Positions 1-7,995 of a DNA stretch of 14,409 nucleotides are shown piece by piece (within the stretch, counting starts at the first letter, position 1; each line of letters begins with the position of its first letter). Origin of the DNA: Methanosarcinaceae archaeon (GTDB lineage Archaea > Halobacteriota > Methanosarcinia > Methanosarcinales > Methanosarcinaceae); contig DQIO01000002.1 of the NCBI GenBank assembly GCA_020793555.1, forward strand, positions 1 to 14,409, given 5' to 3'. The translations under genes and the position numbers were made by a program. The notes under the pieces are model-generated. The model searched no databases. It was not told where the DNA came from and saw only the letters and a list, made by a program, of their open reading frames with translations.

Positions 1-585
1 TGCATGGTGGGATGACAATATTCGCCCACTCAATGTTGGAGAGATTCTATTTTAGTATACAATTTGCAAACTTCGGTAGAAAATTGACATACATCATTCT
101 AAACCATTTGTGAGCATATTTTGAAAACCGTACTCATGCGGCATCATTTTATATTTAAGAAAAAGATTCACTTTTGGGATTTACCTGCGGAAAGTGCGCG
201 ATAGTGATTGATACGGCATTAAAAATATCGTACATATCTTCGGTGCACCTTTGTGTTTAGCACAGGCGGTTAGTTTATCGAGTTCATGGGAAAAACGGCG
301 CGAACGCATGCTTGCGGCACGTTCCCACGGCATGAATATGAAATATAAAATGCTTTTTAAGTGGTGTCATATTTGCAGATATGAGAATCGCAGGTTTGGG
401 TTATTGAGTCATGGGTTTGGTGACAGTGGAATACGCCGCATGACGGCGGAAATTGATGCTCCGTTTTCTATGATATAGGTTAATTGCTGTGCGGGGTTTA
501 AATGTATGGTATATACAAAGAACACCGAGAAGCACAGTAATTTGATTTAATTAAATTTCACATTGCATTCAATTTATACGGTATT
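1..585. other. Gene-free region left of arcS
   Basis: I find no convincing gene here. Open frames on both strands are short, have no recognisable motif, and lack a clear ribosome binding site. The plus-strand frame at 251-478 runs through the repeat at 345-491. The other copy of that repeat (14265-14409) differs by a one-base indel that breaks the frame, which argues against coding. A minus-strand frame of about 50 codons between roughly 315 and 160 gives a basic, Cys-containing peptide that I do not recognise; it could be a decayed gene remnant. I see no tRNA, rRNA or CRISPR pattern. Confidence 0.6.
345..491 (+). repeat. ~145-bp structured repeat, left copy
   Basis: This stretch matches the reverse complement of 14265-14409. 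Exact shared runs include 366-388 (23 bases), 408-420 (13 bases), 455-471 (17 bases) and 482-491 (10 bases). Similarity stops abruptly after 491, which marks one boundary. The outer boundary is unclear because the other copy runs into the window edge. Three dyads occur in order: a near-palindrome at 369-384, CGCCG-CATGA-CGGCG at 434-448, and a weaker third stem at 450-466 with one wobble and one mismatch. The copies differ by a one-base indel, so it is probably a noncoding mobile or RNA-like repeat. Its family is unknown to me. Confidence 0.75.
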
Positions 586-2433
586 CTACAATTTTTTGAC
601 ATGCCTCAAATCAACAGCTATGCCGCGCGTAGATCCTTCCATCTCTTTTCCGCTCATCACCGCGCGCCCGACACAGAATGCCTTACTGCCTGACACAAGC
701 ACTTCATCATTTGGTCGAATATCAGGGTCTGCGCTAGTTACACCGACAGCGAGTATCGATCCCTTTGGCACAAAATCCTCTATCGTAACCACATATTTGT
801 TGCGTGGAAGCAACATTTCGGCACCTGCGATTGTAATCGCGAGCGTGCCGTATTGTGGCACAAGGGTTGCGACATGGGTCTTATCAACATATACCTGATA
901 TTTTGGAAATGGAGCCTTGATAACCGCTCGCTCAGGTATTAGTATCTCGCCTGCCCCCTGTCCGAACTGATAATCTGTGATCTTACGCAGCATGTCTTTT
1001 TTCACGGTCTCAGCCGAACGTTTGCGCCCGTCGCAAAGTTCTAAAACAGTATCTTTTAAATTCCGTAGTGATTCATATGATGTCACATTGCCGCTGCTTG
1101 TGTAAATAAACTCCATACCAAGTTCCTTGCTCACAGTTTCGCAAATATCACGATACGCACCTTCCACATGAGCAACAATGGTAGAATAACTGTGCTTTGA
1201 GAGATAATTGGCAAGACAATCACCAACCCATGCTTTTTCCTCTGCATCCCAGTATCCTGTGACCGCAATATCATAATGCGCGGCAGGATAGGTTAGTTCA
1301 AGTTCACGCGGAACAATTCCAAGCGGGGATGTAATAATAACCTCATGAACGAACTTGCGTCCCTTCCCAAGCGCCCTGATAAATCTCTGGTGTGAATTTG
1401 AAATTCCATAAGGTTTCTTTGCAGAACATGGCAGAAGAAGTAATATATCTGCATCGGGAGGGGTGTATCTTTCATTGATCCGGTTTGCAAACCGCACAAC
1501 TTCTGCGCGCGTCTGCGATTCACCGGTATTTGATATCATCTGGTTTGAACGTACGATCGGTGCGCGCTGCTCGATATAATCATATTCGGAATCTGCAATT
1601 CTCAAAAGCGCTGTCAACCAGGGACGCGTCCTGCATTGTCCTTCAATATATTCCCGCAGGGTGCCTGCACGTATCTTTTCCCTAACAAGTGCGAGTTCGG
1701 CTTCAAGCACGTTCCTGTTGTGCTTTCCAAGATGCTGTGCGCGCTCAATTTTATCCATAACCCTGAGGTCTTTGACATCAAGGTGCGCGCATGTTTCACA
1801 TTTGCATGGAAGTTCTGCGAGCGAATCGAGGTAGAACCTGCCGGATGTTGTAAGATATATGTCATTGTATGCGGCAACCACCGCGCGCGTATCATCCACA
1901 ATATCGATTCCGAGGTACACAAGCATTGCCGCGTTTTCGGGCAGGCACATGTTCGGCGCATACACCGCCGTATCGGGAGGGACACTATTTTTCAGTTCCA
2001 GTAAGGTATTGAAGAAACGCCTTGAATTGTTCTCAAGACTTCCTGCGCCTTCCATCACATACAGGTCGCTTTTTATGACCTGCTGCCCTGCACGGAACAC
2101 AGTTCCAATGGAACCAGTGGTTGAAAGATCAAGAGCATCAGCAGCCTTTACTGCCACGTCATCGGGTGCAGCAAGCGGGAATGACTGGTGCGGAAGTATA
2201 ATCAGCGTATCATCGCCAACCTTTGCGCGCATCTCATCAAGATGCTTTTGTGCACTTTCTTTTAATCCTAAACTCCAGAGCGAACCTGCATCAAGTATCG
2301 GATTGTTTCCATTTTCCCATTTTTTGAGTTTGTCTGTCTCAATAATATGTGGCGTGCGTATCTGCGTGCCAAGCAATAGTTTTCCTATTCTTGCGGCACC
2401 ATCGCGTTGTTGTACTTCAAAATACCTTGTCAT
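586..2433 (-). CDS. arcS: Archaeosine synthase ArcS (TGT-like, with PUA domain)
   Basis: ArcS acts on preQ0 placed at position 15 of archaeal tRNA by TgtA. It modifies the nitrile on the way to archaeosine, a base that stabilises the tRNA core; in some archaea it adds lysine and a radical SAM partner (RaSEA) finishes the reaction. The 615-residue protein has a TGT-like N-terminal half that keeps a zinc-site pattern (Cys210, Cys212, Cys215, probably His238). The ArcS hallmark PCSAKKPY lies at 335-342 (Cys336), and a C-terminal PUA RNA-binding domain spans about 535-612. Length fits the family. The ATG at 2433 is chosen as the start; an AGGAG lies 12 bases upstream, which is a long spacing. The gene ends in TAG, the only TAG stop among the genes here. 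It stands alone and is divergent from the oxidase gene at 2528. Confidence 0.95.
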   Translation of the reverse strand: MTRYFEVQQRDGAARIGKLLLGTQIRTPHIIETDKLKKWENGNNPILDAGSLWSLGLKESAQKHLDEMRAKVGDDTLIILPHQSFPLAAPDDVAVKAADALDLSTTGSIGTVFRAGQQVIKSDLYVMEGAGSLENNSRRFFNTLLELKNSVPPDTAVYAPNMCLPENAAMLVYLGIDIVDDTRAVVAAYNDIYLTTSGRFYLDSLAELPCKCETCAHLDVKDLRVMDKIERAQHLGKHNRNVLEAELALVREKIRAGTLREYIEGQCRTRPWLTALLRIADSEYDYIEQRAPIVRSNQMISNTGESQTRAEVVRFANRINERYTPPDADILLLLPCSAKKPYGISNSHQRFIRALGKGRKFVHEVIITSPLGIVPRELELTYPAAHYDIAVTGYWDAEEKAWVGDCLANYLSKHSYSTIVAHVEGAYRDICETVSKELGMEFIYTSSGNVTSYESLRNLKDTVLELCDGRKRSAETVKKDMLRKITDYQFGQGAGEILIPERAVIKAPFPKYQVYVDKTHVATLVPQYGTLAITIAGAEMLLPRNKYVVTIEDFVPKGSILAVGVTSADPDIRPNDEVLVSGSKAFCVGRAVMSGKEMEGSTRGIAVDLRHVKKL

Positions 2434-2527
2434 TAGATGTAGATTCTCCTACGTAGATGTAAATGTTTGGCTATAAAGCACCGCAAACTTTAAGCATACC
2501 ATAACGTCTCAAAAGAATTGAGGAAAA
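2434..2527. promoter_or_regulatory. Divergent promoter region arcS / FAD oxidase
   Basis: These 94 bases must hold the promoters of both flanking genes. For the plus-strand gene, ctataaag at 2471-2478 is a good TATA-box candidate, predicting transcription from about 2500, and GAGG at 2520-2523 precedes the ATG. The same A/T core could serve arcS in the other direction. The octamer tagatgta occurs twice in direct orientation (2434-2441 and 2454-2461), 20 bp apart, inside the presumed arcS leader. That spacing of about two helical turns is suggestive of a regulator site, but this is only inference. Confidence 0.4.
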
Positions 2528-3901
2528 ATGGATTTAATTACAAAACTGCAGGAAATAGTTGGAATTGACAGGGCAACAGCGGCACCCGTGCAGTTATACT
2601 GTTATTCTTCAGACGCATCCCAGATACGCGGCATCCCTGACTGCGTTGTGCGCCCACAAGATACTGAACAAGTTTCACGGATAATACGGGTTGCAAATGA
2701 GCATGATACTCCTGTGACAGCACGTGGTGCCGGAACCGGTCTTGCAGGCGGGGCTGTCGCGCTGGAAGGGGGGATCGTTCTTGATCTTTCAGGCATGGAT
2801 CGAATACTTGATATTGATATTAGTAACCTGCAGGTCGCGGTAGAGCCTGGTGTTATACATTCAAAACTAAATGAAGCGCTAAAGGCGGAAGGTTTCTTTT
2901 TCCCACCTGACCCGGGAAGTTCGGCTATGTGTACGATCGGAGGATTGGTCGCAAACAATGGGAGCGGGATGCGTTCTGTGAAATACGGGACAACCAGAAA
3001 TTATGTGCTTGACCTTGAGGTTGTCATGGCAGACGGCAGTGTAATCAACACGGGTTCAAAAACATTAAAATCATCAGCAGGTTATGACCTGACGCGACTT
3101 ATGGTCGGTTCTGAAGGAACGCTTGGTGTGATCACAAAAGCAGTGCTCAAGATCCTTCCTCTTCCAAAAGCTCGGACTGTTGTTCTGGCATCATTTGAAA
3201 CTCCTGAACTTGCAGGTGAGGCTGTGGTTAAGGCGCTTTCGGCAGGTGTGATACCGTCTGCATGTGAAATACTTGACAGGACAACTGTCGAGGTGTTGAA
3301 TGCTTATGATCCCAATATCTCAATTCCGAATGCCGGTGCGACGATTTTGTTCGAATTGGATGGAACACAGAGTTCTATTGTGGAAGAATCGGAAACTGTT
3401 GAGTCAGTATGCAATCCTCTGGCATCAGGTATTCGAATTGCAGCAGACAGGGAGGAAATGGAAGAGATATGGTCGGCACGCAGGCTGGTTGGTGCGGCAA
3501 TCTCAAGGATTAATCCAAACAGGACGCGGGTTTATGTTGGGGAAGATATTGGTGTGCCAATAATAGAAATTCCGAGGATGCTTAAACTGGTGCAGTTCAT
3601 CTCAGAGGAGTTTGACCTGCCAATCATGACATATGGGCATATCGGGGACGGTAACCTGCATACAGGTATGTGTATTGATATGCTGGATAATGAGCAGTGG
3701 GAAAGACTGAATCTTGCTGCGGATAAAATTCACAAAACTGCTATTATGCTTGGTGGGACTGTAAGTGCGGAGCATGGTATTGGCAGTGCGCGGTCTGAGT
3801 ATATGAGGCTTGAGCATGGAGATGCTTTGGATGTGATGATCCTTATCAAGCGCGCACTTGATCCCAAAGGGATATTGAATCCCGGGAAGTTGGGGGTGTG
3901 A
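2528..3901 (+). CDS. glcD: FAD-linked 2-hydroxyacid dehydrogenase (GlcD/D-lactate dehydrogenase type)
   Basis: This 457-residue flavoprotein oxidises a 2-hydroxy acid such as D-lactate or glycolate to the 2-oxo acid and passes electrons to its iron-sulfur partner. It belongs to the FAD_binding_4 / FAD-oxidase_C family. The FAD pyrophosphate-binding loop GAGTG is at 67-71, followed by PDPGSSAMCTIGG and the SEGTLGVIT segment. The C-terminal catalytic half has GHIGDGNLH (His371, His378) and AEHGIG (His416), and it ends in the typical DPKGILNPGK. Length is normal for GlcD. The ATG follows GAGG closely. The next gene, a GlcF-like iron-sulfur protein, starts within 20 bases, so the two are probably one operon and one complex. 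D-lactate is the likelier substrate in archaea, but the sequence does not settle it. Confidence 0.9.
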   Translation: MDLITKLQEIVGIDRATAAPVQLYCYSSDASQIRGIPDCVVRPQDTEQVSRIIRVANEHDTPVTARGAGTGLAGGAVALEGGIVLDLSGMDRILDIDISNLQVAVEPGVIHSKLNEALKAEGFFFPPDPGSSAMCTIGGLVANNGSGMRSVKYGTTRNYVLDLEVVMADGSVINTGSKTLKSSAGYDLTRLMVGSEGTLGVITKAVLKILPLPKARTVVLASFETPELAGEAVVKALSAGVIPSACEILDRTTVEVLNAYDPNISIPNAGATILFELDGTQSSIVEESETVESVCNPLASGIRIAADREEMEEIWSARRLVGAAISRINPNRTRVYVGEDIGVPIIEIPRMLKLVQFISEEFDLPIMTYGHIGDGNLHTGMCIDMLDNEQWERLNLAADKIHKTAIMLGGTVSAEHGIGSARSEYMRLEHGDALDVMILIKRALDPKGILNPGKLGV

Positions 3902-3919
3902 GGTATTCTTGATTTTGAT

Positions 3920-4963
3920 TTGAGGTCAGTGCTGAAATGCGTCAGGTGTGGTGCATGCCGCTCGGTCTGTCCTGTTCTGGAGGAGGTTGGATGGGAATCG
4001 GCCGGTGCGCGCGGGCGTATGCTTGTTGCACATGGTATCTTGCAGGGACTTGATGTTGATGATGGTGTGCTTGAAAGTATTAACACCTGCATGACGTGCG
4101 GGATGTGCAAACAGATGTGTCCGGCAGGTGCGGATCCTATTGATGTTATTGAGAATACCCGTCACAAGCTTGTGATGAATGGTAATATTACCACGGCGCT
4201 GGAGAAACTCCATGAAAGAATAAACGGGACCGGCAATTCGCTTGGTGATGTGTCGGACAGGCGCGCGTGGCTTGATAAGTATACGGGATCGATAAAGGAG
4301 ACTGCGGAATATGTGTATTTCGTGGGATGCCTTGGAGCATATCGTTATCCTGAATCATTGATTGCGATTTTTGATGTTCTGAGTCATTTTGATGTTACTA
4401 TACTGCCTGATGAGGTGTGTTGCGGTTCACCTCTTATTAGAACAGGTTTTAATGTGGATGAGAATATTGCACACAATGCAGATCAGATGCGGAAGGTGGG
4501 TGCGCACACTATCATCACGAGTTGTGCAGGGTGCCACAATACCCTGACAGAGAGTCATTCTGATGAGTTTGAGGTGGTGCACGTGTCTGAATTTTTGGTG
4601 GAACGCCTGTCTGAGTTGGAACTTAAGCGTCTTGACCTTACTGTGACGTATCATGATGCATGCCATCTTGGACGATGGAGAGGAGTATTCGATGCGCCGC
4701 GAAAGGTGATTGAGGCTGTGTGCGATCTTAAGGAGATGAAGACGAACCGCGAAAATGCGAGGTGTTGCGGCGGTGGCGGTGGTGTGCGTACAGGATACTC
4801 TGACCTGTCACTTGCACTTGCAAAAAAGAGGCTGGAAGAAGTTCCCGATGGGATTGATTATCTTATTACATCGTGTCCGCTGTGTACCAAGAATTTGATC
4901 GAAGGCGGGAGTGATACGGATGTTATTGATCTTGTGGAACTTGTTCGGCTTGCGATGGAGTGA
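3920..4963 (+). CDS. Iron-sulfur oxidoreductase, GlcF/LutA-like, with two CCG domains
   Basis: The probable electron-transfer partner of the upstream FAD oxidase, carrying electrons toward the membrane pool. It has two ferredoxin-type 4Fe-4S motifs (Cys7/10/13/17 and Cys57/60/63/67). Two CCG modules follow: Cys137, Cys167-168, Cys202, Cys205; and Cys248, Cys282-283, Cys319, Cys322. CCG modules are also found in HdrB, GlcF and LutA. The start is uncertain. The first usable codon is the TTG at 3920, only six residues before the first cluster cysteine. The frame is open back to the TGA of the preceding gene (3899-3901), so both genes share one frame. GAGGT at 3900-3904 is the only Shine-Dalgarno-like element and lies 15 bases away. 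A slightly longer N-terminus from a non-standard codon such as ATT at 3905 is possible. Confidence 0.87.
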   Translation: MRSVLKCVRCGACRSVCPVLEEVGWESAGARGRMLVAHGILQGLDVDDGVLESINTCMTCGMCKQMCPAGADPIDVIENTRHKLVMNGNITTALEKLHERINGTGNSLGDVSDRRAWLDKYTGSIKETAEYVYFVGCLGAYRYPESLIAIFDVLSHFDVTILPDEVCCGSPLIRTGFNVDENIAHNADQMRKVGAHTIITSCAGCHNTLTESHSDEFEVVHVSEFLVERLSELELKRLDLTVTYHDACHLGRWRGVFDAPRKVIEAVCDLKEMKTNRENARCCGGGGGVRTGYSDLSLALAKKRLEEVPDGIDYLITSCPLCTKNLIEGGSDTDVIDLVELVRLAME

Positions 4964-5011
4964 TGTGGAGTCTGGGGTCTGGCTATTTAGGCTATGCATC
5001 AACATTTTATC

Positions 5012-5121
5012 ACTCACTTTCCAGAGGTATATTTTGAGAACAAATCTTTTTCCTAAACATTGAATGATGTCGAATGATTGTGGTTTTCTAAATTATAAAA
5101 CAAATGATTCGGAAAGTGAGT
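5012..5121. repeat. Inverted repeat in the convergent intergenic region
   Basis: ACTCACTTTCC at 5012-5022 and its exact complement GGAAAGTGAGT at 5111-5121 form 11-bp perfect arms. Pairing extends three positions further with one mismatch. The 88-base interior is A/T-rich and holds a T5 run at 5047-5051 that may end plus-strand transcripts. The complementary strand also has T-runs that may end the ATPase transcript. The element sits between two convergent genes, so a bidirectional transcription-end structure is the simplest reading; a small element remnant is an alternative. Confidence 0.45.
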
Positions 5122-5150
5122 TATCGAAACCAGCTAAAAAGACAGTAAAT

Positions 5151-6863
5151 TCACCTATCTTCAACATTGATCATTTCCTGAAATTCATTCATGTTGAGCA
5201 ACATCGGAAATCTTTTATCTGCCACTTTTATATCATTGCTGATCCTTGCCAGCAGGTGCAGCTCGATAGAAGCCTTTTTCAGCACATCTGATCTGGAAAA
5301 AACATCACGTGTACTGCCATCCATCGCAATTTTCCCATCCTGCATGATAATTGTCCTATCAGCATATTTTGCCACCAGTCCCATATCATGAGTTATGAGG
5401 ATTATTGTTTTTCCTGCACCATTCAACTTTTTAATTTGCTCCATGAATAAAGTCAAGTGTCCCCAGTCCTGTCCTGTTGTTGGTTCATCAAGAACAAGAA
5501 TGTCGGGTTCCATAGCAAGTATCGAAGCAACCGCTAACCTTTGTCTTTGTCCCCTGCTCAATGAATGAGGATGCCGTTCCTTTAATTCAGTAAGTTCCAT
5601 CATTTCAAGAGCTTCATTAACCTTAAACTCTATATCGGATGAATATGATGACCTGTTCTTCAATCCAAATGCCACTTCCTCATGTACAGTATCTGCAAAA
5701 AGCTGGTAGTCAGGATTCTGAAACAAATATCCAACAATACCGGCCAGTTCAGCAACGCCGGTATTCCGTATATCCTTTTCATCCAAAAGGATACGTCCTT
5801 TGTCTGGTCGGAGAAGCCCTATCAGACACTTCAGCATCGTTGTTTTGCCAGACCCATTGGCTCCTATCAGGGCAACGAATTCCCCTTTATTTATAGAAAT
5901 GTTTATGCCTTTCAGTATTGGATTGTCATTCTTGTAACCAAACCACATATCGTCAAATTCCAGATGTGGTATAGATGGTATTTGTGACACATTTTCAGAG
6001 GGAGCATCATCCGAAATATCTATGCACTTTCCATCTTCCCCACATCTCGCATTAATACTAATGAGGCGAGAAACAATTTCCTTGTAAGATGGCTTTACAT
6101 TCAGCATTTTGGACAGTTGTATCAGTTTAGGCGAATATATCCCGATCTGTTCCAATTGATCTATATTAGAATTAAAAATATCACAGGTGCTGCCATCAAG
6201 AATTATCTTGCCCTTATCCATTACGATAGTCCTATTTGCAAGACCGAGCACTTCATCTATCTTATGCTCAATTAAGATGATTGTAATTCCGGTATTTTTA
6301 TTAAGTTGCTTGATTGTTTCAAGCACTTCTCTGGTACCTTTTGGATCAAGGTCAGAAGTGGGTTCATCAAGAACAAGTATCCCAGGTTGCATTGCAAGAT
6401 TTCCGGCAATTGCAGTCCTCTGTTTTTCACCACCGGAAAGGGAAAATGTGAATCTTTTCCTTAATTGTTCAATTCCAACGATTTTGAGTGAGTTCTCCAC
6501 TCGCTTCTCAATCTCATTCTTTTCAATGCCTAAATTCTCTGGTCCGAAAGCAACATCATCTTCAACTGTCAGTCCAAATATCTGAGTATTAGGATCCTGA
6601 AATACGAGTCCAACTTCTGATGATATTTGGTAGACTTTATGTTGTTCGACATCCTTTTCATTTATGAATATTTTACCTTCAACCTCCCCTCCGGCAACTT
6701 TGGGAATTATTCCGTTAAAACATTGTACCAGTGTAGATTTCCCACAGCCGCTTGGTCCAAGTAGGAGAACAAAATCTCCGCTTTGAATACTGAGGTTCAG
6801 ATTATCAAGTGCCGGGATCTTGGAGTCAGGGTAGTAATATGTAAAGTTTTCAACAGATATCAT
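5151..6863 (-). CDS. ECF transporter double ATPase (YkoD/EcfA1-A2 fusion type)
   Basis: Both ATP-hydrolysing subunits of an energy-coupling-factor importer fused in one 570-residue cytoplasmic protein. Domain 1: Walker A GPSGCGKST at 36-44, Q-loop Gln89, LSGGE at 142-146, Walker B ending Asp166-Glu167, switch His200. Domain 2: Walker A GANGSGKTT at 334-342, signature LSRGQ at 435-439, Asp459-Glu460, His492. Both composite sites keep their catalytic residues; the second signature has Arg in place of the first Gly of LSGGQ. I start at the ATG at 6863. A TTG four codons upstream (6875) is possible, but the TATA-like element at 6888-6897 lies about 30 bases from the ATG, which suggests a leaderless transcript. 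The gene is divergent from ecfT and the S component, although such genes are more often co-directional. The fused arrangement matches the YkoEDC group. Confidence 0.92.
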   Translation of the reverse strand: MISVENFTYYYPDSKIPALDNLNLSIQSGDFVLLLGPSGCGKSTLVQCFNGIIPKVAGGEVEGKIFINEKDVEQHKVYQISSEVGLVFQDPNTQIFGLTVEDDVAFGPENLGIEKNEIEKRVENSLKIVGIEQLRKRFTFSLSGGEKQRTAIAGNLAMQPGILVLDEPTSDLDPKGTREVLETIKQLNKNTGITIILIEHKIDEVLGLANRTIVMDKGKIILDGSTCDIFNSNIDQLEQIGIYSPKLIQLSKMLNVKPSYKEIVSRLISINARCGEDGKCIDISDDAPSENVSQIPSIPHLEFDDMWFGYKNDNPILKGINISINKGEFVALIGANGSGKTTMLKCLIGLLRPDKGRILLDEKDIRNTGVAELAGIVGYLFQNPDYQLFADTVHEEVAFGLKNRSSYSSDIEFKVNEALEMMELTELKERHPHSLSRGQRQRLAVASILAMEPDILVLDEPTTGQDWGHLTLFMEQIKKLNGAGKTIILITHDMGLVAKYADRTIIMQDGKIAMDGSTRDVFSRSDVLKKASIELHLLARISNDIKVADKRFPMLLNMNEFQEMINVEDR

Positions 6864-6887
6864 TCTGCATGACAATTACAGTATTGC

Positions 6888-6897
6888 TATTTAAATT
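6888..6897 (-). promoter_or_regulatory. TATA-box candidate for the double ATPase gene
   Basis: Read on the minus strand this gives aatttaaata, an archaeal TATA-like element centred about 30 bases before the ATG at 6863. With initiation about 25 bases downstream, the leader would be only a few bases long. I see no Shine-Dalgarno sequence before the ATG, which agrees with a leaderless message. Confidence 0.4.
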
Positions 6898-6999
6898 AAA
6901 CCTATTATCATCAAGTATACGAAAGCAAAAGATATTTATATTAATCATATTACTTTCAGTTAATAATGTATTACCAAAGTTTGAATGAGGTGGATTTAA

Positions 7000-7100
7000 G
7001 AGAAAATCTTCGCTGACGCTTAGATTGACTCGCAATATATATTTATATAATATATACTACGAGAAAAATCTCCCTTCGGTCGATTTAACTCGAATTATAT
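7000..7100 (+). promoter_or_regulatory. Two direct repeats with internal dyads, possible operators upstream of ecfT
   Basis: Two related ~40-bp units lie about 60 bp apart, starting near 7000 and at 7061. Each begins GAGAAAA(A)TC, has a variable middle of 10-14 bases, then GATT(G/T)(A)ACTCG and an A/T tail. Each unit is itself a dyad: the four half-sites, read outside-in, are GAGAAAATC, GAGTCAATC, GAGAAAAATC and GAGTTAAATC, approximately GAGNNAA(A)TC. The left dyad is about 135 bases from the ATPase start and the right one lies just before the ecfT promoter candidate. Two tandem dyads in a divergent promoter region fit binding sites for a dimeric regulator. The first coordinates may be off by a base. 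Confidence 0.45.
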
Positions 7101-7105
7101 AATTC
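7092..7105 (+). promoter_or_regulatory. Perfect 14-bp AT palindrome / TATA box of ecfT
   Basis: GAATTATATAATTC is an exact palindrome whose centre reads as a TATA box. It lies 36-50 bases before the TTG start at 7142. Initiation near 7120-7125 would leave a ~20-base leader that includes AAGGTGGT at 7131-7138, a good ribosome binding site. A second very A/T-rich block at 7034-7056 is an alternative promoter core. Confidence 0.45.
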
Positions 7106-7141
7106 CATAGATTATAGACAATAACAAAGCAAGGTGGTCTT

Positions 7142-7993
7142 TTGCAAGGATTATTTCGTTACGAACAAAAAGAAACCGTCATCCACAGGATTGACCCTAG
7201 AATCAAGTTGATATGGGTATTCAGTATATCAGTGCTGACTATCACTGCAGGTGTTCCATGGCTTCTTGTGGCAATTTTCCTGTCTACACTGCCATTCTGG
7301 ATATTACTTCGACCATCTAAGGAAAAGATCACTTCTATTGTATTCATTTTCCTGACTATGGTCTTTGGGTTTATGCTCTCCCAATCCGTATTCTATTACT
7401 GGGGTGAAACGCCTACATTTACCATAATTCCTGCGGATTTTCCGGTTATTGGCTATATCACCGGAGGGATCCATGTGTATAAAGAAGGAGCAGTGTACGG
7501 ATTAATACAATCTGCCAGGTTCATGTCTTCGGTGAGCGCGGCAATGTTACTGGTAGCTACCACCCATCCCAGCGAGCTTATTGCAGGCACAGTCCGCTTT
7601 ACTCGCATTGGAAAAAAGTGGATCGGTTTTCCAAATGAAATTGCCTTTATGGTTTCTTCGGCAGTAAACTTTGCTCCTGTCATGATCGATGAGTGTATGA
7701 TTACGATAAATGCTATGCAGGTGAGAGGTCTTAAAATGAAAGGGATACGCAATAAAATAAAAGCCATGAAATTTCTTTTCTTCCCGCTTGTTGTCAATGT
7801 TCTCAGATCTGGCAGACAGATCGCAATTGCTGCTGATTCCCGTGCATTCAGGGCAACAAAGAACAGGACACATTTTAGGGAACTGAGACTCAAGGGTTTG
7901 GATTTCGTATTTCTATCTTATATTTTTGTATCCACTGGTGTGGGAATATATCTTAGTTACATCGGTTATGGAAGCAGTGTACCAGGAGGATAA
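7142..7993 (+). CDS. ecfT: ECF transporter transmembrane T component (EcfT/YkoC-like)
   Basis: The 283-residue membrane subunit that couples the two ATPase domains to the substrate-binding S component. It opens with the family's typical HRIDPRIKL segment, followed by several hydrophobic helices. The central KEGAVYGLIQSARF and TTHPSEL segments are also typical of EcfT. Two cytoplasmic coupling motifs are visible: AMQVRG at 191-196 (Arg195) and ADSRAF at 231-236 (Arg234), corresponding to the Ala-Arg-Gly motifs that sit in the ATPase grooves. The second has Ala instead of Gly. The start is TTG at 7142, supported by AAGGTGGT just upstream. It is the first gene of an operon: the next gene starts two bases after its stop, with its AGGAGG inside the ecfT end. 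Confidence 0.9.
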   Translation: MQGLFRYEQKETVIHRIDPRIKLIWVFSISVLTITAGVPWLLVAIFLSTLPFWILLRPSKEKITSIVFIFLTMVFGFMLSQSVFYYWGETPTFTIIPADFPVIGYITGGIHVYKEGAVYGLIQSARFMSSVSAAMLLVATTHPSELIAGTVRFTRIGKKWIGFPNEIAFMVSSAVNFAPVMIDECMITINAMQVRGLKMKGIRNKIKAMKFLFFPLVVNVLRSGRQIAIAADSRAFRATKNRTHFRELRLKGLDFVFLSYIFVSTGVGIYLSYIGYGSSVPGG

Positions 7994-7995
7994 GA

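Noticed and set aside
251..478. Possible 75-residue protein on the plus strand
   Set aside because: It runs through the repeat whose other copy has a frame-breaking one-base indel; it has no ribosome binding site and no recognisable motif.
345..491. CRISPR repeat or insertion-sequence terminal repeat
   Set aside because: There are only two copies far apart and inverted, no spacer-repeat periodicity, and no transposase in the window; the internal hairpins fit a structured dispersed repeat better.
1859..2476. 205-residue plus-strand open frame antisense to arcS
   Set aside because: It lies opposite a strongly supported arcS; the Ser/Cys-rich composition is typical of an antisense shadow frame.
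3899..3901. Selenocysteine or programmed readthrough at the TGA between the two dehydrogenase genes
   Set aside because: There is no SECIS-like structure evident and no Sec expected in these families; GlcD ends normally at LNPGK. Kept only as a minor alternative in the start-site finding.
5064..5291. Possible 75-residue plus-strand protein in the convergent region
   Set aside because: Half of it is antisense to the well-supported ATPase C-terminus, and it overlaps the inverted repeat. No start signal was seen.
7036..7141. Thiamine (THI) or other riboswitch upstream of ecfT, expected for a YkoE-like transporter
   Set aside because: The presumed leader is only about 20 bases, and I could not find the conserved CTGAGA/ACCTGA-type elements. 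The repeats here read better as protein sites.
7453..7893. 146-residue minus-strand open frame opposite ecfT
   Set aside because: ecfT has family motifs and a good ribosome binding site; this frame is its antisense shadow.
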